This document shows, one piece after another, positions 34,040-45,629 of a DNA stretch of 64,000 bases (position 1 is its first letter; every line of letters begins with the position of its first letter). The stretch lies in contig NC_084793.1 in NCBI RefSeq assembly GCF_963169125.1, positions 37,536,578 to 37,600,577 on the forward strand, in the 5' to 3' direction. Source of the stretch: Humulus lupulus (lineage: Eukaryota; Streptophyta; Magnoliopsida; Rosales; Cannabaceae). The position numbers and the translations under genes are program-made. The notes beneath the pieces were generated by a model. That model did no database searches. It was given only the letters and a program-made list of their open reading frames with translations, and was not told where the DNA came from.

Positions 34040-34318
34040 CTACAAAAATAAATAAAAAACGGGGAGGTGAGTAACCATACAGAAAAAATTCAACAAGAAC
34101 AAAATTTATTTTTACACTTAGAAAAATTTATCTAAGTGATAAAAATATAGCACACATGGAAAAAAATAATCTTAGTGCCTAAGAGTGCCTAAAGGTGCCT
34201 AAAAAGTACTTGAAATATCTAAGGTCACTAAAATCAGCATGAATGGAAAATTTTGGGGTTGTCCGAAGAGGCTAGCACCCATGTGTGCGTGTGTGCATGC
34301 CAAGGAGCTGTGTGTGTC

Positions 34319-34660
34319 CAAGTGGACACTTGGGTCCGAGGAGCAAGGTTCGTCCGAGGAGATGAAGAAGGCCGAGGGGTTTAAATGTGGTCCGATCGGA
34401 CCACATGCTTGATCCGAGGAGGGGTTGTGCCTGGTACATCCGCTCGGATGCCTAAACACCCAAGAAGACGCGTCCGAGGAGTATAAATGTGGTTCGAGGG
34501 AATGTCCATCTGAGCAGCTGCCACTTAGGTCCGAAGAGCCTAGCCCCGTGCGAGTCCGAGCCATGCACCTCCGAGGAGCCCAGCACCAAGCAGCCCATGA
34601 TGTCCGATCGGACATGGGCGTCCGAGGAGTATAAATGTGGTCCGATCGGACCACATGTTT
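34319..34660. repeat. internal TCCGAGGAG repeats with 22-bp palindromes
   Basis: About ten TCCGAGGAG-type motifs occur here, the same sequence as in the LTR hairpin array. Two identical perfect 22-bp palindromes centred on CCGATCGG lie at 34385-34406 and 34635-34656, both read as ATGTGGTCCGATC plus complement. A shorter palindrome TGTCCGATCGGACA lies at 34601-34614. The block lies upstream of the antisense gene's ATG. Confidence 0.7.
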
Positions 34661-35312
34661 GCCCAGAATTTTAAGTGGCCTATCGGCCACTTCCTTAATC
34701 TACCTATTTTTCATACCCCAACTCTAACCATAAAACCCAAACCATAAGAGCAAAGCCCTAGATTCCCTAGCATAAACACATTTCTTCATCCATACATACA
34801 AAAACTAGATCAAAACATGGAAGTGGAAAAGTTTTTTCATGTTCTTGAAAACCCTCTATGCTATCAAAAACCCCAAAACCCATAATCATGATTTATACCA
34901 AATTAACCTATTTTTCTTGAAATTCCTATGAAATTAAAAGTGATGTTGGGTTACCCATAGCACAAACATCCTCAAAACCCAATAAACCAACACATTATAC
35001 AAGTATTCATATGAGATTCATGAACAAACCCAACAAAAAAGCTATCAATGGGTTTCGGCCATGGCATGGGTTTTCATGAATTTTTTTGAAAAATAACCAC
35101 AATGTAAATACATGGAGAAGAAGACTTACTCAAGGTTGGAGAACCTTTGACTTGCTTGGAAATTTCTTGAAGAGATGGAGAGCTTCCCTTGAAGTCCTTG
35201 AAGATTCGGCCAAAGAGAAGAGAAACCTTGGAGTTTCGGCCAAGAGAGAAGAAAGAAGAAGAGAGGTTTTTAAAAAATGTGATTTGCTTGTGTGAAGAAA
35301 AATGTGTAAAAG

Positions 35313-35328
35313 TGGGGTTATTTAAAGG
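35313..35328 (-). promoter_or_regulatory. possible TATA box for the antisense gene
   Basis: On the minus strand CCCTTTAAATAACCCC is TATA-like, about 1.3 kb upstream of the antisense ATG, and is followed by a pyrimidine-rich leader. Any transcript would need an intron or a long leader to reach 34039. Confidence 0.25.
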
Positions 35329-35530
35329 GAAAAAAGTGGGGCTTATTGTTTATTTTTGGACCCTTGGCATTCCGGGGCTATTTTTTCTCCCCACGATCAT
35401 GGACAGTTTTTTTGCAGTAATCGTGGCCTATAAGTTGTGGTCTACTGCATGGGGGAAGATGAACAGTTATTTTTTATATAATGCCGTCAACTGTGGAGAA
35501 AAAGTTTATTATGTGAATATCATATAACAA

Positions 35531-35544
35531 ACTTGGGGGGCAAA
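35531..35544 (+). promoter_or_regulatory. Tat-type polypurine tract
   Basis: ACTTGGGGGGCAAA ends exactly at the 3' LTR start. It is the expected plus-strand primer site. Confidence 0.75.
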
Positions 35545-36988
35545 TGTTATTCTTAAATTTGAAAATGATGATGTGGCAATAAAATTGACATGTGGCATGA
35601 ATTAGTTGGGTGATCTGGCTTAGCAGTAGCCCAATGCATCAGTGAAGAGTTTGGACTGCTTGAGAGATGTCATAACCAAGCCAAATGCACCCTAGGGGAA
35701 TACTTGGGCGAAGGTGTGCCCGGTCGGACCTTGGTCCAAGGATGGCATTCCAAGTGATTGTCTCGGACCTTTGTCCGAGGAGTGTCCAAGTGATTGGCTC
35801 GGACCCTAGTCCGAGGAATGCCCCAAGTGATGGGCTCGGACCCTAGTCCGAGGAGAGGCCACAAGTGATTGGCTCGGACCCTAGTCTGATAAAAGGCCAT
35901 AAGTGATTGGCTCAGACCCTAGTCCGAGGATAGGCCACAAGTGATTGGCTCGAACCCTAGTCCGAGGAGAGGCCACAAGTGATTGGCTCGGACCCTAGTC
36001 CGAGGAGTTCCCTAAGAGATGGGTTCGGACCCATGTCCGAGGAGAAGCCTCATGCATGGCTCGGACCTTAGTCCAAGGAGAGCCAAGGAAGGTATGGCTC
36101 GGACCTTAGTCCGAGGAGAGCCAAGGAGGGTGGTTCAGACCTTAGTCCGAGGAGAGCCAAGGAGAGTGTGGCTCGGACCTTGGTCCGAGGAGAGCCAAGG
36201 AGAGTGTAGCTCGGACCTTGGTCCGAGGAGAGCCCAAAAGATGTGTGGCTCGGACCTTAGTCCGAGGAGGGCCAAAAGATGTGGCTCGGACCTTAGTCCG
36301 AGGAGAGCCAAGGAAGGTGTGGCTCGGACCTTGATCCGAGGAGAACCAAGGAGGGTGTGGTCGGATCTTGGTCCGAGGAGAGTAAGGGGTATGGTCCATA
36401 TGCATGTGTCCAGCATGCATATGTCCGATCAGAAGAAGATATTCATCAAACAAATGGACCAGACTACGTCAAATTCCCAGAAACGGCTTCAGCAAGAATC
36501 GATCTGGGCATCGCGGGAATCTATCATTCCTCACTCAAATTGAGGAATCTGTTGTATTTTGAATTTTTTGTGTAATTTAAATATTATATAAATAATAGAA
36601 TATCCCGATCCTAGGGGGATATCAGTTTAGGATCCCAAGCCTATAAATAGAGGGTGAATGGGATCAGAAAATGACATTTGGCAATTTGAGATTTGGTCTG
36701 AGTTCTAGAGAGAGAAAGTACGTTTTCCTTGAGAGAGAACCCTTTTTGTATTCCTGAAAATTTACACTGAAGAAACTCAGTTGACACTGGTTCATTTGAT
36801 CTTGAGTGTAGATAAAGTAATAAAATCTCTAAGTGGATTAGGCTATTACCGACTGAACGGGGCTGAACCACTATAAAATCTTGTGTGTTATTTACTTTTC
36901 TTGATTAAACTGTCTGTGTCGTTTAAATTCTCTTGAAGGTTTGTCGTTTTTGACGTTCTCACGTCGTTGGCTAAAAACACAGTCAACA
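35545..36988 (+). repeat. Tat-type 3' LTR
   Basis: 1444 bp, near-identical to the 5' LTR except for about two extra hairpin units in the array (35724-36380). It ends CAGTCAACA, followed by the AGGGA duplication. Confidence 0.92.
35724..36380. repeat. hairpin tandem array in the 3' LTR
   Basis: About 18 TCGGAC ... GTCCGA units with the same two linker types and order as in the 5' LTR. It includes a variant linker AGAAGCCTCATGCATGG not seen in the 5' copy. Confidence 0.88.
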
Positions 36989-36993
36989 AGGGA

Positions 36994-37293
36994 GAATGGA
37001 TTTGGTGGACTGCGTGAATGATTTGAGGACGAAGTTGTTTTTAGTCATTTCAATTATATTTTCTATGTATTTTCCACACCTGATCTTGTAACGAATTTAT
37101 TTATAATTTAAGATATGTTTTATTTTCAAACAATGGGTACCCATATCCTACCCCGAATTTTTATGTATTTTAACCTTTGCTTTACAGTTTTTAATAAAGT
37201 TATGACTATTTCGTATGTATGTTTTCTTAAGATTAGTGTCTATGTATAGTAGTTATTAATAGTCCAAAGTCTAGAATTAGTTGGGTCATTACA
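36994..37293 (+). repeat. right end of solo LTR X1
   Basis: This resumes X1 after the Tat element and ends GGGTCATTACA. It aligns with 52235-52533 of the X2 LTR (GAGGACGAAG, then the TTTTAATAAAGTTATGA blocks). Confidence 0.87.
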
Positions 37294-39465
37294 GTGCGTA
37301 TTTGTAATTTATGTTTAAATATTTATAAAGAGACATGTTAGTATGATATAAGTCATATTTGTTGACAATTATGTGAAATTATATTGAAATATAATTATGA
37401 AAATATTTGTCAGATGTTAATAGGTTTTATCCTATATTATTGTTAGTATGTGATTTGTGAATAAAAGAATTGTTTGAGAATTTAAAATTTTCTCATTTAA
37501 GATGAGCATCTCATTTTATGAGATAAGAAAAGATGAACCTAAGGGGGTTACATTTTTTAATGGTTGTGTCTTGCTATTGCAAGAAAAATGAATCAAGGTG
37601 GGTTCAAAAATTGTGGGATGACATATTGACTCAATAAACTTGAAGTTTAGAGTGTGGTCAAATGAAATTTATTTGAGAATTATTTAGTGACAATAATTCT
37701 TAAATATTCAATGTATCAATGAGGAGACATTGTAAAATTGGAGAAACAATTTTGAAACTTTACACCAATAGTGAATAGATTAAAGTGAATTTTATTCATT
37801 TTGGTTAAAGATGTTGATATGTTTAAATTAATCTCAAAGAGGAGATAATTTTAAACTAAAACATAAGAAATTAAAGTGTTTAAATAAATCAATGAGGGTT
37901 TATTTTCTTTGATTTAAAGTCTTTAAAAAAAATTGACATCTTCAAATTGATTTTGATGAGAAAATCAATGGATGTAAAATTTGTTTTTTTAAAAGAATCT
38001 CAAAGAGACTCTTAAGAAATACACAAAAGTTGTTTAAGTGATTTTGAGATTATTTAGACAACTGAAAATGAAAATTAATGATTATTTGTTTGAGAAATTT
38101 TCACATGACATTTGTGTTCACATATTTTATTTTGTGAAATATATAAAAGAAAGCAATAAAGTGAAAGTTATTTTCAAAGAAGTGTGTCTTGCTTTTTGCC
38201 AGTAATAAATCAAGATAAACATTGAGGTTTTTTATCTTGATCTATTGAGAGTTTATCATGTGGCTTAGAAGACTCATGATGAACTTTGAGAATCATAAGT
38301 CTAGATTTATCTTTGAGGATAAATGACTTAATAAAAATGAAGAAATTTCTTCTTAAAAGTGATTATCACTATGGGAGAAATGTGGGGGTGATGCTCCAAA
38401 AGTTAATCAATTCATTTTGTTGATAATAATTGATTAATTTGGTCATCCTATAGGTGATTTGGAATTCCACATTCTAAATCACATTGACTATATGTGTATA
38501 GAATGAACAAATCTAGACATGTTTGGTGTCTAAAGTTATTGTTTGTAATATTTTGATTCAAGCAAGAATCAATTTAAAACATAAAGGAGAATTATAGAAA
38601 CAAAGAGGTTTCTAGAATTAATATTCAAACGTTTATCTTGGATATTGAACTATAAAATAGTGGGGGTGTTGACTATGGTCAAATCACTAGTTTAAAGGGG
38701 TAACTATTTTAATCAAACTATGGCTAGCAACAAAGTTTGAATAAAATAATGAAGAGTGTCTAAGTATGCATACATGAGAAAAATGATTCAAATGGAATCA
38801 TTTCTACATCTCAAGGGATGAGACTTAGACTCCCTATAGAGATTCACGGTTGATGGTAACCTATCTTAATACTAGTAACCAAACTAGCATTGGGTTCAAT
38901 AGGTAATAACAAGTCAATCAAGTGAATAGTAGTAGTAGTACTCAAATTTTGTCCTATCTGAGATATGAGTACTAGTGTGTTACTAAAATGAGGCTTAAAA
39001 CCGAAAGATTTTTTAATAGAACTCGGTCTTGAAAAGACAAGTATTTTAGGGTAACAAAATGCTATAAGAGTTCTACCTATATAGACCTAGGGGTGGTGCC
39101 GCCCCTCATGAAAATTGGGAGTCATTCTCAAGAAAAGTCTATGAATGGAATGTGCACATGGCCATTAACGGTGCAAAAGCGAGACAATGAGGTCTCAAGT
39201 GAACATAGCAAAGGTGTGTGTGTTATCACCAGTTTGTTATCAAGGGATAGTGGTTCAATGATTTGGCAACAAAAATTTCAACAAACTTTGTGGTAATTAC
39301 ACTAAGGTAAAAATCAAGTCGAAAGACATTTTACTTTATGCACCAATGTAAAGGTTTCTATAGAGAGTGATTATTTAATCAAGTGGGGGAATATTATATT
39401 TTATATAATATTTGATTGATTAAATAAGTGTTACAATAGATAAACTATTTAATCTAGTGGGGGAA
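37294..39465 (+). other. element Y internal sequence, right part, non-coding
   Basis: 2.17 kb of AT-rich DNA with no retroviral motif on either strand. The polypurine tract AGTGGGGGAA is duplicated: once at 39382-39391 followed by a decayed LTR-start-like ATATTATATT, and again at 39456-39465 directly before the real LTR. Confidence 0.65.
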
Positions 39466-40561
39466 TGTTATATTATTTATAATATAATGTAATATTATAT
39501 TATTTTATAATATAATGTTTTAGATTAAATAAATATGACAAAGAGTATCACATATTGTAACATATAATAGAGAGTTACATTATTTAGATATATGTGAAAT
39601 ATCCAAATATGTAACATATTTGGTGTTACAAATTCAATCACAAATTTGTAACTTCCAAATATTACCCATCATTGTGTAGATTTGTTGTTACACAATATTG
39701 AGATGAATTTCTTAAAGCCATATGTGAAATGGTTGTTAGAGATGTGATTTTAACTCCCATAATGTGTATGAAAGTTACAAAATCAAGTGGGAATGAATTT
39801 GGAATGTTTTGGCAAATTTAGAAAATTGGTTGCTGAAAAAACATCTTGGGCTGCGGCCAGTGTTTTTCACGCCGCGACCCAAGAGGAAGAAAACATCATG
39901 GGCCGCGGCCAGTGTCTTTCAGGCCGCGGCTCAAGTGGCTGACAACATTTTCCAAACTTCAGTTTTATCCAATTTTGAACGTTTCCAACAGCCAAGTAAC
40001 TCTCAAATCTCTATTTTAATTCCATAAACATCCAATTAATCATTGGTAACAGCCATGGGGGTTGGTGGAATTTGAAATTCAAAGGGTGTCTCAAAAACTC
40101 TATAAATATGAGCCTAATGCTCACTTGTATGACACACAATTTTCCATCCACAAAGCACTTGGCTGGAAAATACACCATAGAGGCTTGATGATTCGAGAGA
40201 GCTATTTCCTAGAGAGATCCCTTAGTGCTTAGAGAATAGGGGAAAATAAGCTTTTGGACAAAGGTTTTGAACCTTGTTCAAGTTGGTGATCCCCACCACT
40301 CTACACTTTGGTTGTGTGAGAGTTTGCTCTTTTTATTGGTTTTATTTTCATTCTTTTGATCTTGTTGATCTTATTTACTTGTATTATTATTGTTTTGAGT
40401 TTGTAATCTTCTTCTTCTACATCTTTCTATTTACTTGTATTTTGAGCAATTGAGTTGTAATATTTATTTAATCAATATTATCTTGTCTATTGTATTTTTG
40501 CATAGAGTTGTATTTTGGTTCTTACATATTTCCATTGAGTATAAAAATATATTCTCTAACA
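39466..40561 (+). repeat. element Y 3' LTR
   Basis: 1096 bp, the same length as the 5' LTR, with about 43 substitutions, many of them C/T or G/A. It retains the paired GC-rich hairpins (39846-39935). Confidence 0.9.
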
Positions 40562-40566
40562 AGTTA

Positions 40567-41640
40567 TACTCGACACGAGGGAGGTCTGTCTATCTTACGC
40601 GACAATGGGAGTGTCCCACCTAACCAAGCTCGAACTTGGAGGGACAACAACCCATCAAATGCGTACAATAGGATGGGAGTTGGTGAACAACCCCCAGCTA
40701 ACCTAGAGACCAAAGACCCAAACCTCGAATGATTGGCCTTGATGAAGGAGCAGATGAAGAAGCTCTTATCTAGAAAAAGGGATTGATGATTGTGACTGTG
40801 ATAAGGAACTCGAACCTTTCGCTCCGAACACTGCAGCAACTGCGTATCCTATTGGCTTCAAGATGCCAAACATGCCATCATTTGATGGAAACACAGATCT
40901 ATCTGACCACCTCGGGATGTTCAATACGTTGATGATAGCCCAAAATGTCGGATTTGACCTAAGGTGTATTCTATTCCCCACGAATCTGATCAGGCTTGCC
41001 AGATAGTGGTTCAAGAAGTACAAAAAACATTCGATAAGCTCTTGGAAGAAGCTGTCTTTCGAGTTCAAGAGAGCGTTCCAAGGTTCAAAGGAAACTCGTG
41101 TGAAGGCAGAATCATTGGCCAACATGAAATAACAACCTAGTGAGTCCCTAAAAGCATATCTGAGCAGATTCGCCAACGTCGCAGCACGAGCTAGAGACGC
41201 TGATGATAGCTCCAAGCTTATGGTGATGAGAACAGGAACCCTGGTGGGAGGCGAACTATGGCAAAAGCTCCAGCAAAAAGGGGTTAAAAGTGTAGATAAG
41301 TTCTTGGCCTGAGCTCAGGAGTGGATAAACTTGGAATAGGCGCGATCTGCTGCCGCAAGAACCAGCTAGGCCCCTATCCAACCCGCTGGAGCGGTGACAG
41401 GTGTTGCAACTACGGCTCAACTTGTTACCCAGAATAACCAAGCGGGGAACAATACGAGGAAAGTGAATGGTGAGGGCGACCATAACAACACGAAGAAGAA
41501 CAAGTCCAGGTAAAAATTCAAGCTCGTTTATGCCACCTACGCTGACCTAACGGATACACGGGAACATATCATCCTAAATAACTCTAGTCACCTTCCGTGG
41601 AAGAAACCAGAGCCATTAAGGCATCAGGGCAAAGAGTGAT
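40567..41640 (+). pseudogene. element Z gag, core part
   Basis: Continues the gag reading interrupted by element Y. The capsid core is recognisable: MPNMPSFDGNTDLSDHLGMF, then WFKKYKKHSISSWKKLSFEF, then PSESLKAYLSRFANVAARAR. These match the Gypsy gag pattern of FDG..DP..H, W(F/Y)..L...SI.SW..L...F and E.L..Y..RF. At least five in-frame stops occur, for example after LIRLAR and NMK. A basic tail rich in Asn and Lys follows (near 41430-41510), but no zinc knuckle, protease or polymerase. Confidence 0.75.
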
Positions 41641-41934
41641 CCCTCAAAGTTTTATTGATACCACTATGGCATCGGTCATAATACCGATGATTGCTGACAA
41701 CCGAAGGATGAGATCTAGACTCTCATTCGTGCTGGATCGTTAGCCCAGTACACCCAAAATCAAGTTTCTCCCAATCAGTCTACCAGGTAGAATTCTCATC
41801 CATCTCTGGAAGCTCTAGTAGGTCAGCCGAGGACTCAGACGAATCAGATGAATCAAAATCAAGTTGAACCTTCCCCAATAGTAGGAGGAGATATAACTAA
41901 TATTTCCAGAGGACCTCATTTAGCGAGCACGGGC
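41641..41934 (+). other. element Z 3' untranslated region
   Basis: About 290 bp without a recognised reading frame between gag and the 3' LTR. No clear polypurine tract is visible next to the LTR. Confidence 0.5.
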
Positions 41935-42686
41935 AATAGATCCCAAAGTTAGCACGAGTTTAATCACTCAGCTAGGGGTACAGTTGGCAGATGAATATAT
42001 GGAGAAGCACACAAGTAGAACATCTAGGTAATAACGATGTGAGCAGCTCGAGTTGGGACTTGGTAATACGACATTCAGGTTATTATCAGGCCGCCTCTTA
42101 GGATAACAGTCAAGTTTGAGATATATAGTGGCCAGATCCCCCTTTTGGATGCTCTGATGTTAATCCGAGCTAGGGTTCGAATAATCTTTGATCACCATCT
42201 CGATGAAGATATTCAACTCATGGAAACCTAGTCAGAAGGCATACTGAAGGACCCCGAGAGACTTGGAGGCTCTTTATACGCTCATTAAGTCCCAGGCTGT
42301 ATTGCACATTTATCATTTATTATCCGAGATAGCAGGAGTATATTATGTTATAGAATCGTATCCCAATGTAAATGAGAATAATATGTATTAAATGTATACC
42401 ATATTTATGCACACGGTTACCCAAACCTGTCTACAAAATTTCACTATAAATACCAGGGATAATTGACAGGGGAAGGGACCACCTTTTTGTATTACTGAAA
42501 CTCTGCAAAAATTGTGAGAGAAAAGCAATAATAGTGTCTCGAGGACTAGGTGTTTGTTAACCACTAAACCACGTAAAAATTGTGTGTGTACGAAAGGGTT
42601 CTTATAAGTTCATCACGATTTACAAATAAGCATTATTATTCTTATTAGATTTATAAATCTATTATTGGCGAAAAACCACATCAACA
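41935..42686 (+). repeat. element Z 3' LTR
   Basis: Matches 18898-19648 from TTAGCACGAG to ATCAACA. The first 15 bases are too diverged to fix the start exactly. Confidence 0.75.
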
Positions 42687-42691
42687 CTCAT

Positions 42692-43145
42692 GAATCAACT
42701 TAAAGTACTTACAGTGTAGGAAATATCTTGTCTTGTACAGCTCATCAAGTATATTAGACTACCTACCACTCTAGCATACTCCGCTTAAGAGACACTGTCG
42801 CCTTTATTCTTCGACAGATGATGACTTATGTCAATTGGTGTTCTGGACACACCAGAATCCTTTTTACCAAATTTGTCAAGAATCTTGTCCACATAGTGTG
42901 ACTGACTCAAACTAAGTCCAATTGGCGTCCTTGTAATCTTTATTCCTAAAATTACATCATCTAGACCCATGTCCTTCATGTCAAACCTTGAGTTCAACAT
43001 ATCTTTGGTAGATTTTACCATTTGTTGGTTGCTTCCGACAATGAGTATATCATCTACATACAAACAAAGAATAATATATCCATTGTTTGTATTTTTGATA
43101 TAAACACATTTGTCACACTCATTAATTTTGAAGCCATTTATCATC
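42692..43145 (-). pseudogene. Copia pol, second half of reverse transcriptase
   Basis: Read leftward it begins MMINGFKINECDKCVYI and contains the catalytic YVDDILIVGS, then DMGLDDVILGIKITR and YVDKILDKFG. After a stop at 42785 it reads YARVVGSLIYLMSCTRQDIS up to the insertion of Z. It lies between the Z and W2 insertions. It would continue the frame of 45625-46185 and lead into 18892-18313. Confidence 0.87.
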
Positions 43146-43150
43146 ATGAC

Positions 43151-45624
43151 TGTAATGCCCTGGTTACCCCAAGACCGTTATGGTGAACATTGAACCATGA
43201 ATTTAACTTGCTAATCGAGTTCTTTGGTTAAAAACGTGCTTCTAGGTGTTATTAATAGGTTAAGGTGGAAAACCAATCAAAAGGAAAGAATATGTTTTAT
43301 TTAAAACATAAAACTGTTCATGGGCCCATAAAAACGTATACAAGTTATTTACAATGCAAAATGGTCATTACTGATTAAAATTTACAACCCGCCGATCTAA
43401 GCGGCAAAAATAGGGTAAACCCCCTAGTTCCCCTGAGAAATCCTTGGCCGTGGTGGTCAAGCGGCCGCATATGTACACATCACCACCTAAGCTCTCCACT
43501 CAAGGCTGAGTGAGCTTTTCTTTCCCTTTACATGCACCACATAGCACCCATGAGCCAAAGCCCAGCAAGAAAACACAATAATGCAAGTATATAATATTAA
43601 ATGATGATCATGATAATCATATAGAGCTTATAGCCCTAAACAGATGAGTGAATGTCACTTTGTGGTTATATTAACCATGAAGGAGCTTATAGCTCTAGTC
43701 AGGTGAGTGATTTAACACTTGAGATTATGGTAAACCATAATGAGTGACTGACGAGCAAGTCACTAACTAAAACAGATGAGTGATTGATGGGTAAGTCACT
43801 ACGGGGCTTGACACCCATAGCCATGTGACTAAACAGTCACCGGGGCTCGCTGGCCCTGGCTCTAAATGACTAGCCTTTGGCTAGACAAGCGCTTATATTA
43901 TTCATCGAACTTGAGGTTGGTTCGACATTAATGCTCATTTGAGTCATTCAATGCAGATGTCAATTAGATCTAATCTTTATTGGCTTGCGTTAACACGCTA
44001 AATCTGTTCTTGACTTATGAGTCAATCCCATGTGACAAATGCTCAGTACCACTGTCGAACTTGACTAATGAGTCACAACTTCATAGTTGATACTGATACC
44101 ATTGCAAATTCTGACTATTCAGTCAGTGTCATACAGAAGTGAGCAAGATTTGCTAAGCATTCAATATTCAACCCATGTCCACATTTAAACATTCAACATG
44201 CCTCATGAATAATCATGCATGTCACATATGGGGTGCAGTTTTCTTACCTCTGGTTGGAGCGAGAATTAATATAAGAACGACCCTTGAAAACGATTTGTCT
44301 TTTAGTTCCTTAGCGGTTACCTAGTCATAACCAATCATGGGATTCCATCAATAAAATGAATAATAAAATGTTCCCGAACCAAGACCTAGCCTTCGGAACA
44401 TCGAATCCCACTAAACCGGGTAGTAGGATCAATCCCGAGGCCTAAGGTTTGAATCCCTAAGTCAAAAACACACTTTTGGCCAAAATGGCCCTCAAGCGCT
44501 GCGACCCTTAGCCAAAAAAACAGAGGCAACCTGCCTCAAGTGCCGCGGCCCTTCCCCAAGCTCTGCGGCCCTTAGGCCCCTTCAGTACCACCTTATTCTT
44601 CAACAAGCTTGGGCCGCGGCGCTCTAGAACAGAGCCGCAACCCCACCCAAAACTCAGCCAAAAACCTCTGATTTTCCCCTTCGAACATATTTCAAAACCT
44701 TATAAAAACTCTCCCAATATCACCAAGCAATCCCACAAACTGCTTCCACAACTTATCCACCATACAAGCATCAAAACCTAAGCCTTACACCAATCAAAAC
44801 CTCATCAAATTCTCCATTTTAATGATCAAATTCCAAACCTTAAAACCAGCACAAAAATAGGGCAAGGTACTAGAAGATGGAACTAAAACCTTACCTCAAG
44901 CTTACGTTGAATCCTCTTCAATGGCTGAACACTAGTCTAAGACCTCAAGCTTCAATCTCCAAGCTTGAATCCCCAAATTTGTTTCAAAATTCAAAGGAAG
45001 GAGAAGAAGAAGATGAAGATCACGAGGGAGGTAACCAAATGCTGTTTTGGTTCTATTTTCTACACCCTTCAGCCCATATACCAATCCTAGGGGCAAAAAG
45101 ACTAAAATGCCCCTATGTCAAATAAAAGTTTCTAAAGACTCCCATGGGCAAAATTGTCCTTTTCCACCTATCTCGTTAATCATAATTAACGCTCTCCAAT
45201 TCCCGATATCCTCATATATCAATAATTCATAACCCGTTACCCTTTAATTCCCAGTAACGCTCTAATCACCAAAACACCCCGAGACTCACCCTGAGCCTCG
45301 AGCTTAAGCCTGTTATGACCAAACTGATAGTTTATATTCAAAGATCGTCTCATGCCGAATAGCTCAAACAAATCCACATTATAATGTGGCCTCAACAATT
45401 AATCACAAGTATGCACCAAAATATACAAATATGCCCTCAACGGGCCAAATTACCAAAGTGCCTTACAATCAAATGTGGACCCACATGCATGCATTTAACA
45501 TCATATTATAATATAATTCACATAGACATGCATATAATCATTTAATGGCACAATAAAACAATTATGGCCCTCCCGGCCTACTAATCCGACCATTAAACTA
45601 CATTAGGGATTTTGAGGTGTTACA
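43151..45624 (-). mobile_element. solo LTR (family W, copy 2)
   Basis: 2474 bp with a perfect 5-bp duplication ATGAC (43146-43150 and 45625-45629), inserted inside the Copia reverse transcriptase. In reverse it starts TGTAACACCTCAAAATCCC and ends GGTAACCAGGGCATTACA. It contains the conserved core TGAGCCAAAGCCCAGCAA (43551-43568) and a GC-rich block (44495-44640) with CTTGGGCCGCGG at 44608-44619, the same 12-mer as in the element Y LTR hairpin. No coding region is seen. Confidence 0.9.
44495..44640. promoter_or_regulatory. GC-rich block in family W LTR, copy 2
   Basis: Several GCGGCCC/GGGCCGC motifs in direct and inverted order interrupt an AT-rich LTR. It is the positional counterpart of 16120-16330. 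Confidence 0.5.
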
Positions 45625-45629
45625 ATGAC

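Larger units (their letters stand above)
23915..36988 (+). mobile_element. Ty3/Gypsy retrotransposon, Tat lineage, full length but inactive
   Basis: LTRs at 23915-25286 (1372 bp) and 35545-36988 (1444 bp) begin TGTTAT and end CAGTCAACA, with a perfect 5-bp duplication AGGGA (23910-23914 and 36989-36993). The order is LTR, gag, zinc knuckle, protease, reverse transcriptase, RNase H, a second RNase H, integrase, a long 3' region with an antisense gene, polypurine tract, LTR. The second RNase H and the antisense gene point to the Tat/Retand group. Six in-frame stops and two frameshifts break pol. LTRs outside the repeat array differ at about 7-8 of 600 positions (about 1 percent), so this is the youngest element in the nest. 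Confidence 0.93.
22254..37293 (+). mobile_element. solo LTR X1, interrupted by the Tat-type element
   Basis: The LTR begins TGTAGAGTCTAAGAACT (22254) and ends GTTGGGTCATTACA (37293), matching the 50617-52533 LTR throughout. Flanks GTGTG (22249-22253) and GTGCG (37294-37298) are a 5-bp duplication with one mismatch. Removing the Tat element (23915-36988 plus one AGGGA) leaves about 1.96 kb against 1.92 kb in X2. A TATA box (CTATAAATAGGACC) lies near 23037-23050, the conserved core TTGCTGGGCATTAGGCTCA at 23817-23835, a TAG/GTA microsatellite at about 22287-22330, and four GCGATATATCG-type palindromes at 22718-22856. Confidence 0.87.
20728..40561 (+). mobile_element. element Y: LTR retrotransposon without coding sequence (LARD-like)
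   Basis: Two LTRs of exactly 1096 bp (20728-21823 and 39466-40561) and a perfect 5-bp duplication AGTTA (20723-20727 and 40562-40566) define it. A polypurine tract AGTGGGGGAA precedes the right LTR, giving plus orientation. The internal DNA (21824-22253 and 37294-39465) has no reading frame of retroviral type, as in large retrotransposon derivatives (LARDs) mobilised in trans. The sequence just after the 5' LTR, ATCAAAAGCTTA, may be a decayed initiator-Met primer-binding site. I count about 43 LTR differences (about 4 percent). Solo LTR X1 and the Tat element lie inside it. Confidence 0.88.
18898..42686 (+). mobile_element. element Z: gag-only Gypsy-like LTR retrotransposon
   Basis: Related LTRs lie at 18898-19648 and about 41935-42686, both ending ACCNCATCAACA. 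Flanks CTCGT (18893-18897) and CTCAT (42687-42691) form a 5-bp duplication with one mismatch inside the Copia frame. The interior encodes only a degenerate gag, with no protease, reverse transcriptase or integrase, so it would depend on an autonomous partner. It is interrupted by element Y (20728-40561). LTR divergence is roughly 5-6 percent by eye. The solo LTR at 48284-49033 is a diverged relative (same length, same ACCGCATCAACA end). Confidence 0.8.

Noticed and set aside
34199..34690. 163-codon minus-strand frame over the palindromic block.
   Set aside because: Built from TCCGAGGAG repeats and palindromes, and lacks similarity to the antisense coiled-coil protein downstream.
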